A stretch of DNA of 64,000 nt from Martelella endophytica (GTDB lineage: Bacteria; Pseudomonadota; Alphaproteobacteria; Rhizobiales; Rhizobiaceae): positions 4,185,818-4,249,817 of the forward strand of contig NZ_CP010803.1 of the NCBI RefSeq assembly GCF_000960975.1, read 5' to 3'. Of the stretch, positions 23,522 through 34,277 are shown piece after piece. Position 1 is the first letter of the stretch. Each line of letters starts with the position of its first letter. The notes below the pieces were generated by a model, which had not been told where the DNA came from, ran no database searches, and saw only the letters and a program-made list of their open reading frames with translations. The translations under genes and the position numbers were made by a program.

Positions 23522-25003
23522 CTATTTTGCAGCCTTTGGATGCAGAATGTGTACATCGAGAAATCCACGCGTGTCGAAAGGCAAACGATCTCTAACACGT
23601 CCATGAGCGTCTACAACCGCCGTGACCCCATTTTCACCGACGCGAATCAGTGGCTTGCCAGTCTCGATTGCGCGCAGCCGCGCCTGCATGAGGTGCTGGA
23701 ACGGGCCGGGCGTGTAACCGAACCACGCATCATAGGTTACATTGAGCAGCGCCACGGCGTCGCCGGTGCCATCGGCCACCAGCCGCGGAAAGACAGCCTC
23801 GTAGCACACCAGCGGGAACAGGCTGGTGCCGTCCGGCAGAACCAGCATCTGGCGGTTGGCGGCCGGCACATAGCTTCCGGGCAGCCGGGTCAGGGCCGAA
23901 AGGCCGATGGAGCGGAAGAAGTCCTCGAAGGGCAGGTATTCGCCGAAAGGCACAAGGTGCGTCTTTCCGGCTATGGACACGGTCTCACCCTCGTCGTTGA
24001 GCACATAGACGGCGTTATGGAACTGCGGCCAGCCATCCGGCTTGCGGCCGGCAAACCGGGCCGCGCCGAGGATCAGCACCTGTCCGGGCTGCAGCATGCC
24101 GGAAATGGCGGTGCGTGCATCCGGACGCTCTTCCAGCAGGAAGGGGAGCGAGCTTTCCGGCCAGACGATCACGTCCGGCGGCGGCGTTCCGGGCGCCGGC
24201 GGTTCGGACGAGAGTGCCATGAGCGTTGCGAAAACCTTGCCCCGCCCCTCTTCCGTCGCCCAGTCCTGATCGTCGAAATCCGGCTGCACCAGCCGGAAAT
24301 TCAGCACCGAACCGGCCGCCGGCTCCGGCTGCGACAGGCGGTGCCAGCCATAGCCAAGGCTTGAAACCACGATCACCATCGCGGCAGTGAGGCCTGCAAT
24401 ACGGCCAGACCGATCGGCCAGAAAGGCGGGAGCGCCGAAGACGAAGACGGCAAGACCGCCCATGACATAGATGCCGGTCAGCCGGTCGGCCTGCATCAGG
24501 ATGGGGACCGGCATGGCGGTATAGCCGATGGCGTTCCATGGAAACCCGGTGGCGATGTGCCCGCGAAGCCATTCTGCGAGCACCATCGCGATCGCGAAGG
24601 CCAGAAGCCTGAGCGGCCCGCCGCGCCAGAACGGCGCGGAAATGGCGCCGGCCAGTCCGTAAAACAGCGCCAGGACCGCCGGAAAGCCGAGAACGGCGAA
24701 GGGCAGCGCCCAATAGGCTCCGTCCTTCCAGATCGCCACACCGAGCCACCAGAGGCCGAAAACGAAATAGCCGAGACCGAACCACCAGCCCGCCGCAAAG
24801 CCCGCCCGCACCCGCGCAATGCCGGCGCGGTCGGCAAGCGCTCCGTCGATCACCAGCACGACCAGCGGCATCGCGATGAACATCACCGGCAGAAAGCCGA
24901 AGGGCGCGAGCGCAAACGTGGCAAGCGCGCCGGCACAGACGAGCGCGACAATGCGTTCCACGCGGCCGAGCCCCCGAAGATAATCCGCCAGGCGTTTCAA
25001 CAC
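23522..25003 (-). CDS. lnt: Apolipoprotein N-acyltransferase (ActA in S. meliloti)
   Basis: Adds the third acyl chain to bacterial lipoproteins in the inner membrane. About 493 residues: an N-terminal multi-spanning half (six or more hydrophobic segments to about residue 200) and a periplasmic nitrilase-like domain. The catalytic Glu lies in 'VWPESSLPF', the Lys region in 'GKTHLVPFGEYLPF', and the Cys in 'LVCYEAVFP'. No ATG fits the start: GTG at 25003 or TTG at 25000, both just after AGGGA, are preferred over TTG at 25054. It lies downstream of the CorC-like gene, with a hairpin in the gap, and upstream of phrR. Confidence 0.95.
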   Translation of the reverse strand: MLKRLADYLRGLGRVERIVALVCAGALATFALAPFGFLPVMFIAMPLVVLVIDGALADRAGIARVRAGFAAGWWFGLGYFVFGLWWLGVAIWKDGAYWALPFAVLGFPAVLALFYGLAGAISAPFWRGGPLRLLAFAIAMVLAEWLRGHIATGFPWNAIGYTAMPVPILMQADRLTGIYVMGGLAVFVFGAPAFLADRSGRIAGLTAAMVIVVSSLGYGWHRLSQPEPAAGSVLNFRLVQPDFDDQDWATEEGRGKVFATLMALSSEPPAPGTPPPDVIVWPESSLPFLLEERPDARTAISGMLQPGQVLILGAARFAGRKPDGWPQFHNAVYVLNDEGETVSIAGKTHLVPFGEYLPFEDFFRSIGLSALTRLPGSYVPAANRQMLVLPDGTSLFPLVCYEAVFPRLVADGTGDAVALLNVTYDAWFGYTPGPFQHLMQARLRAIETGKPLIRVGENGVTAVVDAHGRVRDRLPFDTRGFLDVHILHPKAAK

Positions 25004-25086
25004 AAAATCCCTGCTTGCCGCGCGGCATGGCGCCCGGATTTCAAAAGAAGACAAGAGCCGTCCCGCCCTCGCCCGAATAAGCGACC

Positions 25087-25116
25087 AGCCTGCCGATGGT
25101 CTCCCCCCGGCAGGCT
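25087..25116 (-). promoter_or_regulatory. Intercistronic hairpin between corC-like gene and lnt
   Basis: A perfect 9-bp stem AGCCTGCCG / CGGCAGGCT (25087-25095 and 25108-25116) with a 12-nt loop lies about 13 nt after the upstream stop codon. It has no U-tract, so it may stabilise or process the phoH-ybeY-corC-lnt mRNA rather than end it. Confidence 0.4.
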
Positions 25117-25128
25117 GTTGGCGGGAGG

Positions 25129-26280
25129 CTATTCTGCAGAGCCGCTCGTCTCGTCCGCCGGGCGGGCGGTATCACCGCGGCCCTCTTCCTGATCGGCGAT
25201 GCGGGCGGCGAGGCGCCTGCGGACCGGGCCGCGCTTGCGCAGGATGCGTACCCGGCGGATCCGGCGCGGGTCGGCATCGAGGATGTGAACCTCGAAGCCC
25301 GGCAGCGACTGGATCACCTCGCCGCGCGCCGGGATCCGGCCGATCTCGGAGAAGATCAGGCCGCCGAGCGTGTCGACATCCTCGGCGTGATCGTCAATAT
25401 CGAAGTCGGGGCCGATGGCTTCGGCGATGTCTTCCAGCTCGATGCGGGCATCGGCCAGGAACACGTCGTCGGAAACGCGGGTAAACATCGCCTCCTCGCT
25501 GTCATGTTCGTCGTCGATCTCGCCGATGACCATCTCGACGATATCCTCGTGCGAGACAAGACCATCGGTACCACCGTATTCATCGATGACGAGCGCCATC
25601 TGGGTACGTCCGGCCTGCATGCGCTGCAAGAGGTCGGAGGCCAGCATGGAGGGCGGCACGAACAGCACCGGGCGGATCAGCCCTGCTTCGACGATCGTCT
25701 TCTGCAAATTGACCTTGGCGAGATCGAGCACCGGCTGCGGGGTCTTTGATGGCTTCTCCGGCGCCTTGGAATCACCGTCGCGGGCCGCTGCGGGACGCGC
25801 GCGTCGGCGACCACGGGCCTGCTTCGACAGATAGGCCAGAAGATCGCGGATATGCACCATGCCGCGCGGGTCATCGAGCGTCTCGCAATAGACCGGCATG
25901 CGCGAGTGGCCGCAATTCTCGAAGACAAGCAGCAGCTCGCCGACGGAGATGCTCTGGTCGATCGCGTCGATATCGGCACGCGGCACCATTACATCCTCAA
26001 CCCGCACCTCGCGGAAACTGAGGATGTTGTTGAGCATGGCGCGCTCTTCGGGGGAGAAGTCGTTGTCGCCGGAGTTGTCGGTTGAAAGGGCATCCTCAAG
26101 GTCTTCGCGCAGGCGCGATGCTCCATGTCCGTTACGCCGGAAGCGCAGGAGCAATCCTCTGAGGGGTGAGCCCGCTGGTTTCAGCTTGTCCAAAGCCGGA
26201 CTGTTGGGCTCTTCGATGGTAGATCCGTCTTCCGAATCCTGGCCGCTCTCTTCGGTCGGCACGATCTGTCGCTGGTTCAT
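25129..26280 (-). CDS. CBS-domain CorC/TlyC-like protein
   Basis: A 383-residue cytosolic protein with paired CBS domains (about 85-235) and a C-terminal CorC_HlyC (transporter-associated) domain (about 255-345). It lacks the DUF21 membrane domain. The CBS signature 'VEDVMVPRADIDAI' is clear, and 'VIDEYGGTDGLVSHEDIVE' marks the second CBS unit. An insert rich in Arg and Ala between the CBS units (about 155-185) is low-complexity. A link to magnesium/cobalt efflux is suggested for the family but not proven. The ATG at 26280 has AAGGAAAG before it. It is in the phoH-ybeY-corC-lnt operon, 13 bp after ybeY. Confidence 0.92.
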   Translation of the reverse strand: MNQRQIVPTEESGQDSEDGSTIEEPNSPALDKLKPAGSPLRGLLLRFRRNGHGASRLREDLEDALSTDNSGDNDFSPEERAMLNNILSFREVRVEDVMVPRADIDAIDQSISVGELLLVFENCGHSRMPVYCETLDDPRGMVHIRDLLAYLSKQARGRRRARPAAARDGDSKAPEKPSKTPQPVLDLAKVNLQKTIVEAGLIRPVLFVPPSMLASDLLQRMQAGRTQMALVIDEYGGTDGLVSHEDIVEMVIGEIDDEHDSEEAMFTRVSDDVFLADARIELEDIAEAIGPDFDIDDHAEDVDTLGGLIFSEIGRIPARGEVIQSLPGFEVHILDADPRRIRRVRILRKRGPVRRRLAARIADQEEGRGDTARPADETSGSAE

Positions 26281-26293
26281 CTTTCCTTGGGTG

Positions 26294-26800
26294 CTAAATC
26301 GGGTCACTGCCCTGATAGGGATCAGATAGGCCAAGTGTGGCCAAAATGCGAGTCTCCAAGCCTTCCATCAGTTCAGCTTCTTCATTTTCGATATGATCAT
26401 AACCCAAAAGATGCAGAAATCCATGCACCAGAAGATGGGTAAGGTGATCCTCGAAGCTCTTCTCGAGTTCGTCCGCCTCGCGCGCGACGGTCTCGTAGGC
26501 GATCACGATATCACCGAGCATCGGCCCTGGCATGTCGCCGGGGGCGACGGGAAAGGCGGGAAACGACAGGACATTGGTGGCCTTGTCCTTGTCCCGCCAC
26601 TCCGCATTGATTTCACGGATGGCCGCGTCATCGGTAAACACCAACGAAAGCTCCACCGGTATCACCGGAAACGGCTGACCTTCCTCGGCGACGAGATAGT
26701 CCGCTGCTGCGCCGATCACCCGGCCGGAAAGCACCTCAAGCGCTGCCTCGTCCGCCCAGCCATCGGCCTCGCGGCTCACCTGATAGTCAAACTCGACCAT
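26294..26800 (-). CDS. ybeY: Endoribonuclease / rRNA maturation factor YbeY
   Basis: A 168-residue zinc metalloenzyme needed for 16S rRNA 3'-end maturation and 70S quality control. The UPF0054 signature HGFLHLLGYDH (126-136) supplies the three metal-binding His residues. The ATG at 26800 lies 1 bp past the phoH stop, so translation is probably coupled. An upstream frame extension to 26881 overlaps phoH and is unlikely. The operon order phoH-ybeY-corC-lnt is widely conserved. Confidence 0.96.
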   Translation of the reverse strand: MVEFDYQVSREADGWADEAALEVLSGRVIGAAADYLVAEEGQPFPVIPVELSLVFTDDAAIREINAEWRDKDKATNVLSFPAFPVAPGDMPGPMLGDIVIAYETVAREADELEKSFEDHLTHLLVHGFLHLLGYDHIENEEAELMEGLETRILATLGLSDPYQGSDPI

Positions 26801-26801
26801 G

Positions 26802-27851
26802 TTAGTCGTTTTCGCCTTCGGCTGGCCCAGCCGCAGCGGGGGCGCGACGTCCTCCTTCATAGGCAGCCACAATACGGGCAACCAGAGGATGACGCACCAC
26901 GTCCTTGTCGGTGAAACGCACCGTCGAAACCCCCTCGACGCCGGTCAGCACATCAAGCGCCTCCACCAGACCGGACTTGACGCCGCGCGGCAGGTCGACC
27001 TGGCTCGGATCGCCGGTGACGATCATCCGCGAATTCTCGCCGAGACGCGTCAAAAACATCTTCATCTGCATCGACGTCGTGTTCTGCGCCTCGTCGAGAA
27101 TAACGGCCGCGTTGGTCAGCGTGCGGCCGCGCATGAAGGCAAGCGGTGCGATTTCGATGACACCCGCCGTCATCGCGCGCTCGACGCGATCACCGGGGAT
27201 CATGTCATAGAGCGCGTCATAGAGCGGGCGCAGATAGGGATCGACCTTCTCCTTCATGTCGCCCGGCAGGAAGCCGAGCCGCTCGCCGGCTTCCACGGCG
27301 GGACGCGAAAGAATGATCTTCTCGATGGCGCCGCGCTCCAGAAGCTGGGAAGCGTAGGCAACAGCAAGATAGGTCTTGCCGGTACCGGCCGGACCGACGC
27401 CGAACACCAGTTCGTTGCGTTCCATGGCGCGGATATAGGCGTCCTGCACAGGCGTGCGGGCGGCGATCGATTTCTTGCGGGTCGAAATCTGCGACATGGA
27501 AAGACGCGCCTTGCGTTCCATGGTCGGCAGGGTCAGCTGGTCGTCGGCGGCCTGGGCCATGCGAATGGCGCCCTCGACATCGGATTTTTCCACCTGTGCC
27601 CCTTTCTGAAGCTGGGCATAAAGATAATCAAGCGCGCGTCGCGCCTGGTGGGTTGCAAGCGTGGACCCGCTCAGCGCGACGGAGTTTCCGCGCGGAACGG
27701 CCGTTATGCCCAGCTGCTTTTCCAGAAGTTTCAGATGCTCGTCAAACTGGCCGAACAATTCGCTGGCGTGGCGGTTGTTCTCGAAGGTGAGCACGAAGTG
27801 GCTTGCGTCAGGCCTTTGCGCGTGCTCTGCGACCATTTCAGTAGCGTTCAA
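26802..27851 (-). CDS. phoH: PhoH-family ATPase
   Basis: A 349-residue PhoH-like P-loop ATPase, probably linked to RNA metabolism together with YbeY. The N-terminal KH-like region covers about 1-110. The Walker A motif is GPAGTGKT (153-160), with Walker B in 'AAVILDEAQNTT'. The start is a TTG at 27851 preceded by AAGGAG at 9-nt spacing; it gives the usual 'MNATEMV' N-terminus. First gene of the phoH-ybeY-corC-lnt operon; the 227-bp leader carries its promoter, with no clear PHO box in the right orientation and spacing. Confidence 0.95.
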   Translation of the reverse strand: MNATEMVAEHAQRPDASHFVLTFENNRHASELFGQFDEHLKLLEKQLGITAVPRGNSVALSGSTLATHQARRALDYLYAQLQKGAQVEKSDVEGAIRMAQAADDQLTLPTMERKARLSMSQISTRKKSIAARTPVQDAYIRAMERNELVFGVGPAGTGKTYLAVAYASQLLERGAIEKIILSRPAVEAGERLGFLPGDMKEKVDPYLRPLYDALYDMIPGDRVERAMTAGVIEIAPLAFMRGRTLTNAAVILDEAQNTTSMQMKMFLTRLGENSRMIVTGDPSQVDLPRGVKSGLVEALDVLTGVEGVSTVRFTDKDVVRHPLVARIVAAYEGGRRAPAAAGPAEGEND

Positions 27852-28078
27852 GCGGTTCAGCTCCTTGGTAAAACCCGAAAGCGCCGCAGAACCGGCCCGC
27901 GACCGGCATCAACGGCGTCCTGTCCATTACAATTGTGGGGGACATAGACGGAGTTAAGTAGGCAGAAATGTGAGTCTCTTCTCGCCTGTCACTCTTCATG
28001 ATGAAAGGCTAAACGCGATTCCACGTTTTGTGAAGCGAATTGTATTTGCCGGCTGTCAAATTCACCGGGCTGTCACAG

Positions 28079-29470
<1,392 letters not shown>

Positions 29471-29518
29471 GGCGGCCTTTTAACGTTAATTGGCGCGCGA
29501 GAAAATCAAAAAAAATCG

Positions 29519-30373
29519 TCAGCGCCCGCGCAGGCGTTCGGCGAGCATCTCGCGCATCCGCGCCTCGACCTCGGCTGCGGCCTCCTTGCGCTTCGTTTCG
29601 GCGTCGAAGACGACGCTCTCGCCGAAACAGACGTCGACATCAAGCGCGCGGGCATCGATCACGCCGGCAAGCGATGGCAACATCTCGACATCGCCGGGCC
29701 AGGCGACGATCGGTCGCTGGAACCGGCCCATCGGCATGCCCTGAATGCCGGTATAGGCGACGACGGCCGGCTGCACATGAACCTTGCCGGAGGGCGAGAA
29801 CGGCACGGCGCTGGAAGCGGCGCCGAACAGCGAATACTTGATCGGCCACAACCGGTTGCCGTCAGACGTCGTTCCCTCGGGAAAGAGGATGATGATCTCG
29901 CCACCGGCGAGCCGCTCGGCAATCGTATTCACCTGCTTGTCGGCGCCACGCCGGTCGGCACGCTCGATGAATACCGAATTCTGCAGCCGGGCGAAGAGGC
30001 CGAAGACCGGCCAAGTCTTCACCTCCGACTTGGCGATGAAGGCGACGTCGGCGATGCGGCCAAGCACGACGATATCGAGCCAGCTCGTGTGATTGACGGA
30101 TAGCAGCAATGGCCGGGCGCGATCGATCTCGCCATGGACATGGATGCGGATGCCGAGCACGAAGCAGGCGACCATGTGCCAGTAGCGCGGCAGCTTGCGC
30201 GCGAGCTTCCAGCCACGCCAGAGACAGAGGATCTGCAACGGCGACAGCACGATGGTCGTGATCAGCAGCACAATCGCGACATATGCGTAGCGCAGATAGC
30301 GAAACGGCGATGATGCAGGCCCCACGCGCTCGCCCTCCCCGGCCCTGTCAGGCATGTTCGGCAATTCTTTCAT
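29519..30373 (-). CDS. olsA: Lysophospholipid-type acyltransferase (OlsA/PlsC family)
   Basis: A 284-residue inner-membrane acyltransferase with an N-terminal membrane segment (about 27-50). The PlsC catalytic motif is 'NHTSWLD' and the acceptor-site motif is 'FPEGTT'. In S. meliloti the gene beside miaB in this neighbourhood is olsA, which acylates lyso-ornithine lipid to ornithine lipid. The same position and sequence type make OlsA the best call, but activity as a lysophosphatidate acyltransferase cannot be excluded. The partner enzyme OlsB is encoded 11 kb away in this window, under a candidate PHO box. Confidence 0.8.
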   Translation of the reverse strand: MKELPNMPDRAGEGERVGPASSPFRYLRYAYVAIVLLITTIVLSPLQILCLWRGWKLARKLPRYWHMVACFVLGIRIHVHGEIDRARPLLLSVNHTSWLDIVVLGRIADVAFIAKSEVKTWPVFGLFARLQNSVFIERADRRGADKQVNTIAERLAGGEIIILFPEGTTSDGNRLWPIKYSLFGAASSAVPFSPSGKVHVQPAVVAYTGIQGMPMGRFQRPIVAWPGDVEMLPSLAGVIDARALDVDVCFGESVVFDAETKRKEAAAEVEARMREMLAERLRGR

Positions 30374-30409
30374 GGTCTTCCCGCCGAAGCCTCATAAACC
30401 GAAATCGGG

Positions 30410-30904
30410 TTAGCCGAGTTCGCGGCGCATGACAAGCGCGCTCGAGCGGCTGCCATCGGCGTGGGCGTAATAGGCCTTGCGGCGGCCGACCTCGACGAAG
30501 CCAAGCTTGCGGTAAAGCCCGATCGCCGGCTGGTTCAGCGCGTCGACCTCGAGCAGCATGTAGGTCGCCCCGCGCGCCCGCGCCTCTGTCATCGCCGCCA
30601 TCATCAGCCGCCAGCCGATACCGCTGCGCGCATGGCGGGCGTCGGTGCAGATGGTCAGAATCTCCGCTTCCTCATCAACACTCCGGGCCAGCACGAAACC
30701 GGAGGCCGGCGGGCGGATGACCCGGTTGGTCTGGCGCATGATGAAGCCGAACACCGGCTTCTGGCCGAGAAGCTTCCTAAGCTCTCCCGCGCTCCAGGCA
30801 TGGGTAAACCGCTGGCGATGCAGCTCCGCCGCAAGCCCCAGATGCTCGTCTTCCAGCGGAAAATGCTCGAATTCGGCGTGCCTGCGCCAGAAGGTCGGGA
30901 TCAT
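30410..30904 (-). CDS. rimI: Ribosomal-protein-alanine N-acetyltransferase (GNAT)
   Basis: A 164-residue GNAT-fold acetyltransferase. The acetyl-CoA site is in 'ARHARSGIGWRLM', followed by the 'LLEVDALNQPAIGLYRKLGF' region typical of RimI, which acetylates the N-terminus of ribosomal protein S18. The ATG at 30904 has GGAGG at 7-nt spacing. It lies downstream of tsaB, as in many bacteria, but a 137-bp RIME-like palindrome separates the two genes here. Confidence 0.9.
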   Translation of the reverse strand: MIPTFWRRHAEFEHFPLEDEHLGLAAELHRQRFTHAWSAGELRKLLGQKPVFGFIMRQTNRVIRPPASGFVLARSVDEEAEILTICTDARHARSGIGWRLMMAAMTEARARGATYMLLEVDALNQPAIGLYRKLGFVEVGRRKAYYAHADGSRSSALVMRRELG

Positions 30905-30920
30905 CGGGGAACCTCCCATC

Positions 30921-31057
30921 GATCTCCCCCCTTGAGGGGGAGATGTCGCGAAAGCGACAGAGAGGGGTAAACCCTGTCCAATTGAATCAGAATGAGCGAC
31001 TCGCGCTGCACCCCTCTCTGCCCCTGTCGGGGCATCTCCCCCTCAAGGGGGGAGATC
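30921..31057. repeat. RIME-like palindromic intergenic element
   Basis: A 137-bp element with perfectly inverted 25-bp ends: 30921-30945 begins GATCTCCCCCCTTGAGG, and 31033-31057 is its reverse complement. A second, inner inverted arm follows (GACAGAGAGGGGT near 30956-30968 against ACCCCTCTC near 31010-31018). Size, arms and the CTCCCCC/GAGGGGG composition match the Rhizobium intergenic mosaic elements. It lies between tsaB and rimI and would form a long hairpin in their shared transcript. Confidence 0.85.
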
Positions 31058-31099
31058 GAAGGGAGCGTTACGGCGAGGACTGAAGACATGGCCGCCGCC

Positions 31100-31747
31100 T
31101 CACGCACGCGGAAGGGTGAAGCCGGCTTGGGGGCGGGCGTCGGCGGCGCGGAGGTAAAGCGGAGAGACGGAAGCACCGGGGGTGACGGTCAGGCCCAGCC
31201 TGGCGATGGTCTCGATCTCGACATGATCGGCCGTGGACGCCTCACAAAGGCCGGCAATGATCGCACCGGAACCGGTGGCGACGGCATCGAAACGAGCGGC
31301 GAGCGCTGCGAGATCCTCGTAGGCGGTGGCGGCGGGTTCTAAGAGGATGGCGCCATCGGAAGCGTAGACAGCGGAGAAGGCCTCGCCGCGGCGGGCATCG
31401 ATGGTGACCAGAACCGCACGGCCGGGATGTGCAGCCAGCTGCTGCTCGCCCAGCACCGCGAGCGAGGAGACGCCGACGCATTCGCAGCCGATCGCCAGCG
31501 CCAGGGCACGGGCGGCGGAAACGCCGACACGGATGCCGGTGAACGAGCCGGGACCGATATTGACGGCGATGCGGTCGATATCCTGGAGCGTAATACCCGC
31601 CTCGTGCAGGCAGGCGTCGAGAAGCGGCATCAGGCGCTCGGCGTGGCCCTTGCCGATGGTCTCCACGGCACGCGACAGCACGACGTCGCCATCAGCGATC
31701 GCGACCGCGCAATCGGCGGAAGCCGTATCGAGCGCCAGAATGATCAT
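31100..31747 (-). CDS. tsaB: tRNA threonylcarbamoyladenosine biosynthesis protein TsaB
   Basis: A 215-residue ASKHA-fold partner of TsaD/TsaE in making t6A37 of tRNA. The N-terminal 'MIILALDTASADCAVAI' and 'INIGPGSFTGIRVGVSAARALA' signatures are typical. Start at ATG 31747. Followed by rimI past the RIME-like repeat and preceded by the Nfu-type gene. Confidence 0.95.
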   Translation of the reverse strand: MIILALDTASADCAVAIADGDVVLSRAVETIGKGHAERLMPLLDACLHEAGITLQDIDRIAVNIGPGSFTGIRVGVSAARALALAIGCECVGVSSLAVLGEQQLAAHPGRAVLVTIDARRGEAFSAVYASDGAILLEPAATAYEDLAALAARFDAVATGSGAIIAGLCEASTADHVEIETIARLGLTVTPGASVSPLYLRAADARPQAGFTLPRA

Positions 31748-31772
31748 CTTGCCCCCCCGGGGAATGCCGTTC

Positions 31773-32336
31773 TCAGACGGCTTCCACGTGCTCCACCTCG
31801 GGCACGAAGTGATGCAGAAGGTTCTGCACGCCGTGCTTCAGGGTCGCCGTCGAGGACGGGCAGCCGGAGCATGCGCCCTTCATGTTGAGGAACACCGTGC
31901 CTTCGCGATAACCGCGGAAGGTGATGTCGCCGCCATCCTGCGCCACGGCAGGACGAACGCGGGTCTCGAGCAGTTCCTTGATCGTGGCGACAAGCGTCTC
32001 GTCGCCGGCATCGAAGAATTCCTCGCCGCTGTCGTCATCAAAGACGGGCGCTTCGGCGGCCATCACCGGCGCGCCGGACATGAAGTGCTCCATGATGGCG
32101 CCGAGGATCGCCGGCTTCAGGTGCTGCCACTCGGGCTCGCCCTTGGTGACGGCAATGAAGTCGTAACCGAACATGACGGCTGTCACGCCCGGCACGGCAA
32201 AGAGCCGCGTTGCCAGCGGCGAGACAATCGCGTCATCGGCGGAGCGGAATTCGGCATTGCCGGCCTCCATCACCACCTTGCCAGGCAGGAATTTCACGGT
32301 TGCCGGGTTCGGCGTGGTTTCGGTCTGGATGAACAT
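31773..32336 (-). CDS. Nfu-type iron-sulfur cluster scaffold protein
   Basis: A 187-residue protein with an N-terminal Nfu domain (about 1-90, 'MFIQTETTPNPATVKFLPGK') and a C-terminal NifU-like domain. The latter carries the CxxC cluster-binding motif in 'GACSGCPSS'. It would carry and deliver Fe-S clusters to target proteins such as MiaB-type enzymes. Three ATG codons run in tandem at 32342-32336; GGAG sits 6 nt before the third, which begins the family-typical sequence and is chosen. Confidence 0.94.
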   Translation of the reverse strand: MFIQTETTPNPATVKFLPGKVVMEAGNAEFRSADDAIVSPLATRLFAVPGVTAVMFGYDFIAVTKGEPEWQHLKPAILGAIMEHFMSGAPVMAAEAPVFDDDSGEEFFDAGDETLVATIKELLETRVRPAVAQDGGDITFRGYREGTVFLNMKGACSGCPSSTATLKHGVQNLLHHFVPEVEHVEAV

Positions 32337-32453
32337 CATCATCTCCAAATCGGTCTTCGGGCGGCCTCGCCGCGCAAGTGGCCGGTCGAAAGACCGGCAC
32401 TGATTTTTCCACCCCTATATCGGCCCTTTGGCCGCGATCCGCAAGGCCGATGG

Positions 32454-32945
32454 TCAGCAGAGTGCGTCGATATCGCCGTCATCAAGCCCATCGGGCAGAA
32501 CGGTGACGGGAATGGTGAAGGCCCTGCCGCGCCCGGCAAGCAGCGAGACCAGCGGCCCCGGCCCTTCCTTGGCGCCGCCGGCGGCGAGCACCAGGATCGC
32601 GATATCGCGGTCTTCCTCGACGGCGGCATTGATCTCCTCGGCGCGATTACCCTCGCGGATGACGATCTCCGCCTCGATGCCGATCGCTTCGCGCACCCGT
32701 TCGGCAGCGCGGTTGGCGATCGTTTCGGCCTCCTCGCGCGCCTCGGCCCGCATGATCTCCTGCACGCCGATCCACTGCTGGACGTCGTGCTCGGGGATGA
32801 CATAGAGCAGCACCAGGCCGCCGTTGGAATTCTTGGCGCGGCGGCCGGCATAATGCACGGCGCGGGCACATTCGGGCGTATCGTCAACGATCGCCATGAA
32901 TTTGCGGCGATGGCCGGTCTCGCCGGAAAGACGCTTGGAAACCAT
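32454..32945 (-). CDS. Universal stress protein (UspA family)
   Basis: A 163-residue UspA-fold protein. It begins with the 'RRKFMAIVDDTPECARAVHYAG' beta-alpha unit and contains 'LYVIPEHDVQQW' and the glycine-rich 'LAAGGAKEGPGPL' where ATP-binding Usp proteins have G-x2-G-x9-G(S/T). The usual final Gly-Ser/Thr is not obvious, so nucleotide binding is uncertain. The ATG at 32945 is preferred; the longer open frame to 32999 is not family-like. It is followed by the Nfu gene and preceded by trpS. Confidence 0.88.
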   Translation of the reverse strand: MVSKRLSGETGHRRKFMAIVDDTPECARAVHYAGRRAKNSNGGLVLLYVIPEHDVQQWIGVQEIMRAEAREEAETIANRAAERVREAIGIEAEIVIREGNRAEEINAAVEEDRDIAILVLAAGGAKEGPGPLVSLLAGRGRAFTIPVTVLPDGLDDGDIDALC

Positions 32946-33114
32946 GTTCGCAGCACTCCGTTTCGATGATGCAGCCAACCGTGAAAGCGGGCTGAACAAC
33001 GCGTGATCTCAACACGTTTCAGCCCGTTTTCAAAGGAAAAATCCGGTCACGCTGCGGCTCCGGCCGAACGGCCGGTCTGGCGCCACCTTATCACAAATGG
33101 TGAAAAATCAAGCG

Positions 33115-34176
33115 TCAGAGCAGACCGACGATGTTGTGAACATCCTTCATCGTCTTCTCGGCGATCGCCCCTGCCCGCTCGCCGCCATCCTTCAAGACGG
33201 CGTCGATATGGGCGGGATCGTCCAGCAGTTTGCGCATCTCGGCGGTGATCGGCGACAGCACGGTGACCGCGAGATCGGCGAGCGCCGGCTTGAATTGCGA
33301 GAACTGCTGGCCGCCGAATTCGGCAAGCACGTCAGCCTTGGTGCGATCGGAAAGCGCGGCGAAGATGCCGACGAGATTGTCGGCTTCCGGCCGGCCCTTC
33401 AGCCCGTCGACTTCGCTCGGCAGCGCATCCGGATCGGTCTTGGCCTTGCGGATCTTGCGGGCGACGGTGTCGGCATCATCGGTCAGGTTGATCCGCGACA
33501 GGTCGGAAGGATCCGACTTCGACATCTTCTTCGAGCCGTCCTTCAGGCTCATGACGCGCGGCGCCGGGCCTTCGATCAGCGGCTCGACCATCGGGAAGAA
33601 GGCGTGCACCGGCTCGTCACCGACGGTGATGTCGATGCCCGTGCCGCTCTCGCGGATCTTCTTCGCGAAGTCGAGGTTGAACTTCATCGCGATGTCGCGG
33701 GTCAGTTCCAGATGCTGCTTCTGGTCGTCGCCGACCGGCACATGGGTGGCGCGATAGACGAGAATGTCGGCGGCCATCAGGCTCGGATAGGCGAGCAGGC
33801 CGAGCGAAGCGTTTTCGCGGTCCTTGCCGGCCTTGTCCTTGAACTGTGTCATCCGGTTCATCCAGCCGATGCGGGCGACGCAGTTGAAGATCCAGGCAAG
33901 TTCGGCGTGCTGCGGCACAGCCGCCTGGTTGAAGACGATATGCTTCACCGGGTCGATGCCGGAGGCCAGATAGGCCGCGGTGATCGAGCGCGTCTGGCCC
34001 TTCAGGTCGTCATGGACGAGCTGCGCGGTGATCGAGTGCATGTCGACGACGCAGTAGATGCAGTCCATCTGGTCCTGCAGCGCCACGAACTTGCGCAGCG
34101 CACCGAGATAATTGCCGAGGTGAAGGTTGCCGGTCGGCTGCACGCCGGAGAAGATTTGCGGCTTGAATTCGCTCAT
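33115..34176 (-). CDS. trpS: Tryptophanyl-tRNA synthetase
   Basis: Charges tRNA(Trp); class Ic synthetase of 353 residues. The HIGH-like motif is in '[12 protein letters not shown]' (about 16-27) and the KMSKS motif is intact ('[10 protein letters not shown]'). The N-terminus '[16 protein letters not shown]' is standard. It lies downstream of murJ (101-bp gap) on the same strand. Confidence 0.97.
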   Translation of the reverse strand: MSEFKPQIFSGVQPTGNLHLGNYLGALRKFVALQDQMDCIYCVVDMHSITAQLVHDDLKGQTRSITAAYLASGIDPVKHIVFNQAAVPQHAELAWIFNCVARIGWMNRMTQFKDKAGKDRENASLGLLAYPSLMAADILVYRATHVPVGDDQKQHLELTRDIAMKFNLDFAKKIRESGTGIDITVGDEPVHAFFPMVEPLIEGPAPRVMSLKDGSKKMSKSDPSDLSRINLTDDADTVARKIRKAKTDPDALPSEVDGLKGRPEADNLVGIFAALSDRTKADVLAEFGGQQFSQFKPALADLAVTVLSPITAEMRKLLDDPAHIDAVLKDGGERAGAIAEKTMKDVHNIVGLL

Positions 34177-34277
34177 GTCTGGTCTCTTTCGGACGGGTGG
34201 AAGGCCCGGATGGTTGAATTTTTATCGGTGCGCTTATGCACGGCGGTGCGGGCGGCGTCAAAGAAAATTGCGTGGCC

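Noticed and set aside
28049-28078. PHO box upstream of phoH (two CTGTCA motifs)
   Set aside because: The repeats are 17 bp apart, not 11, and point away from phoH; the second copy lies against the end of miaB.
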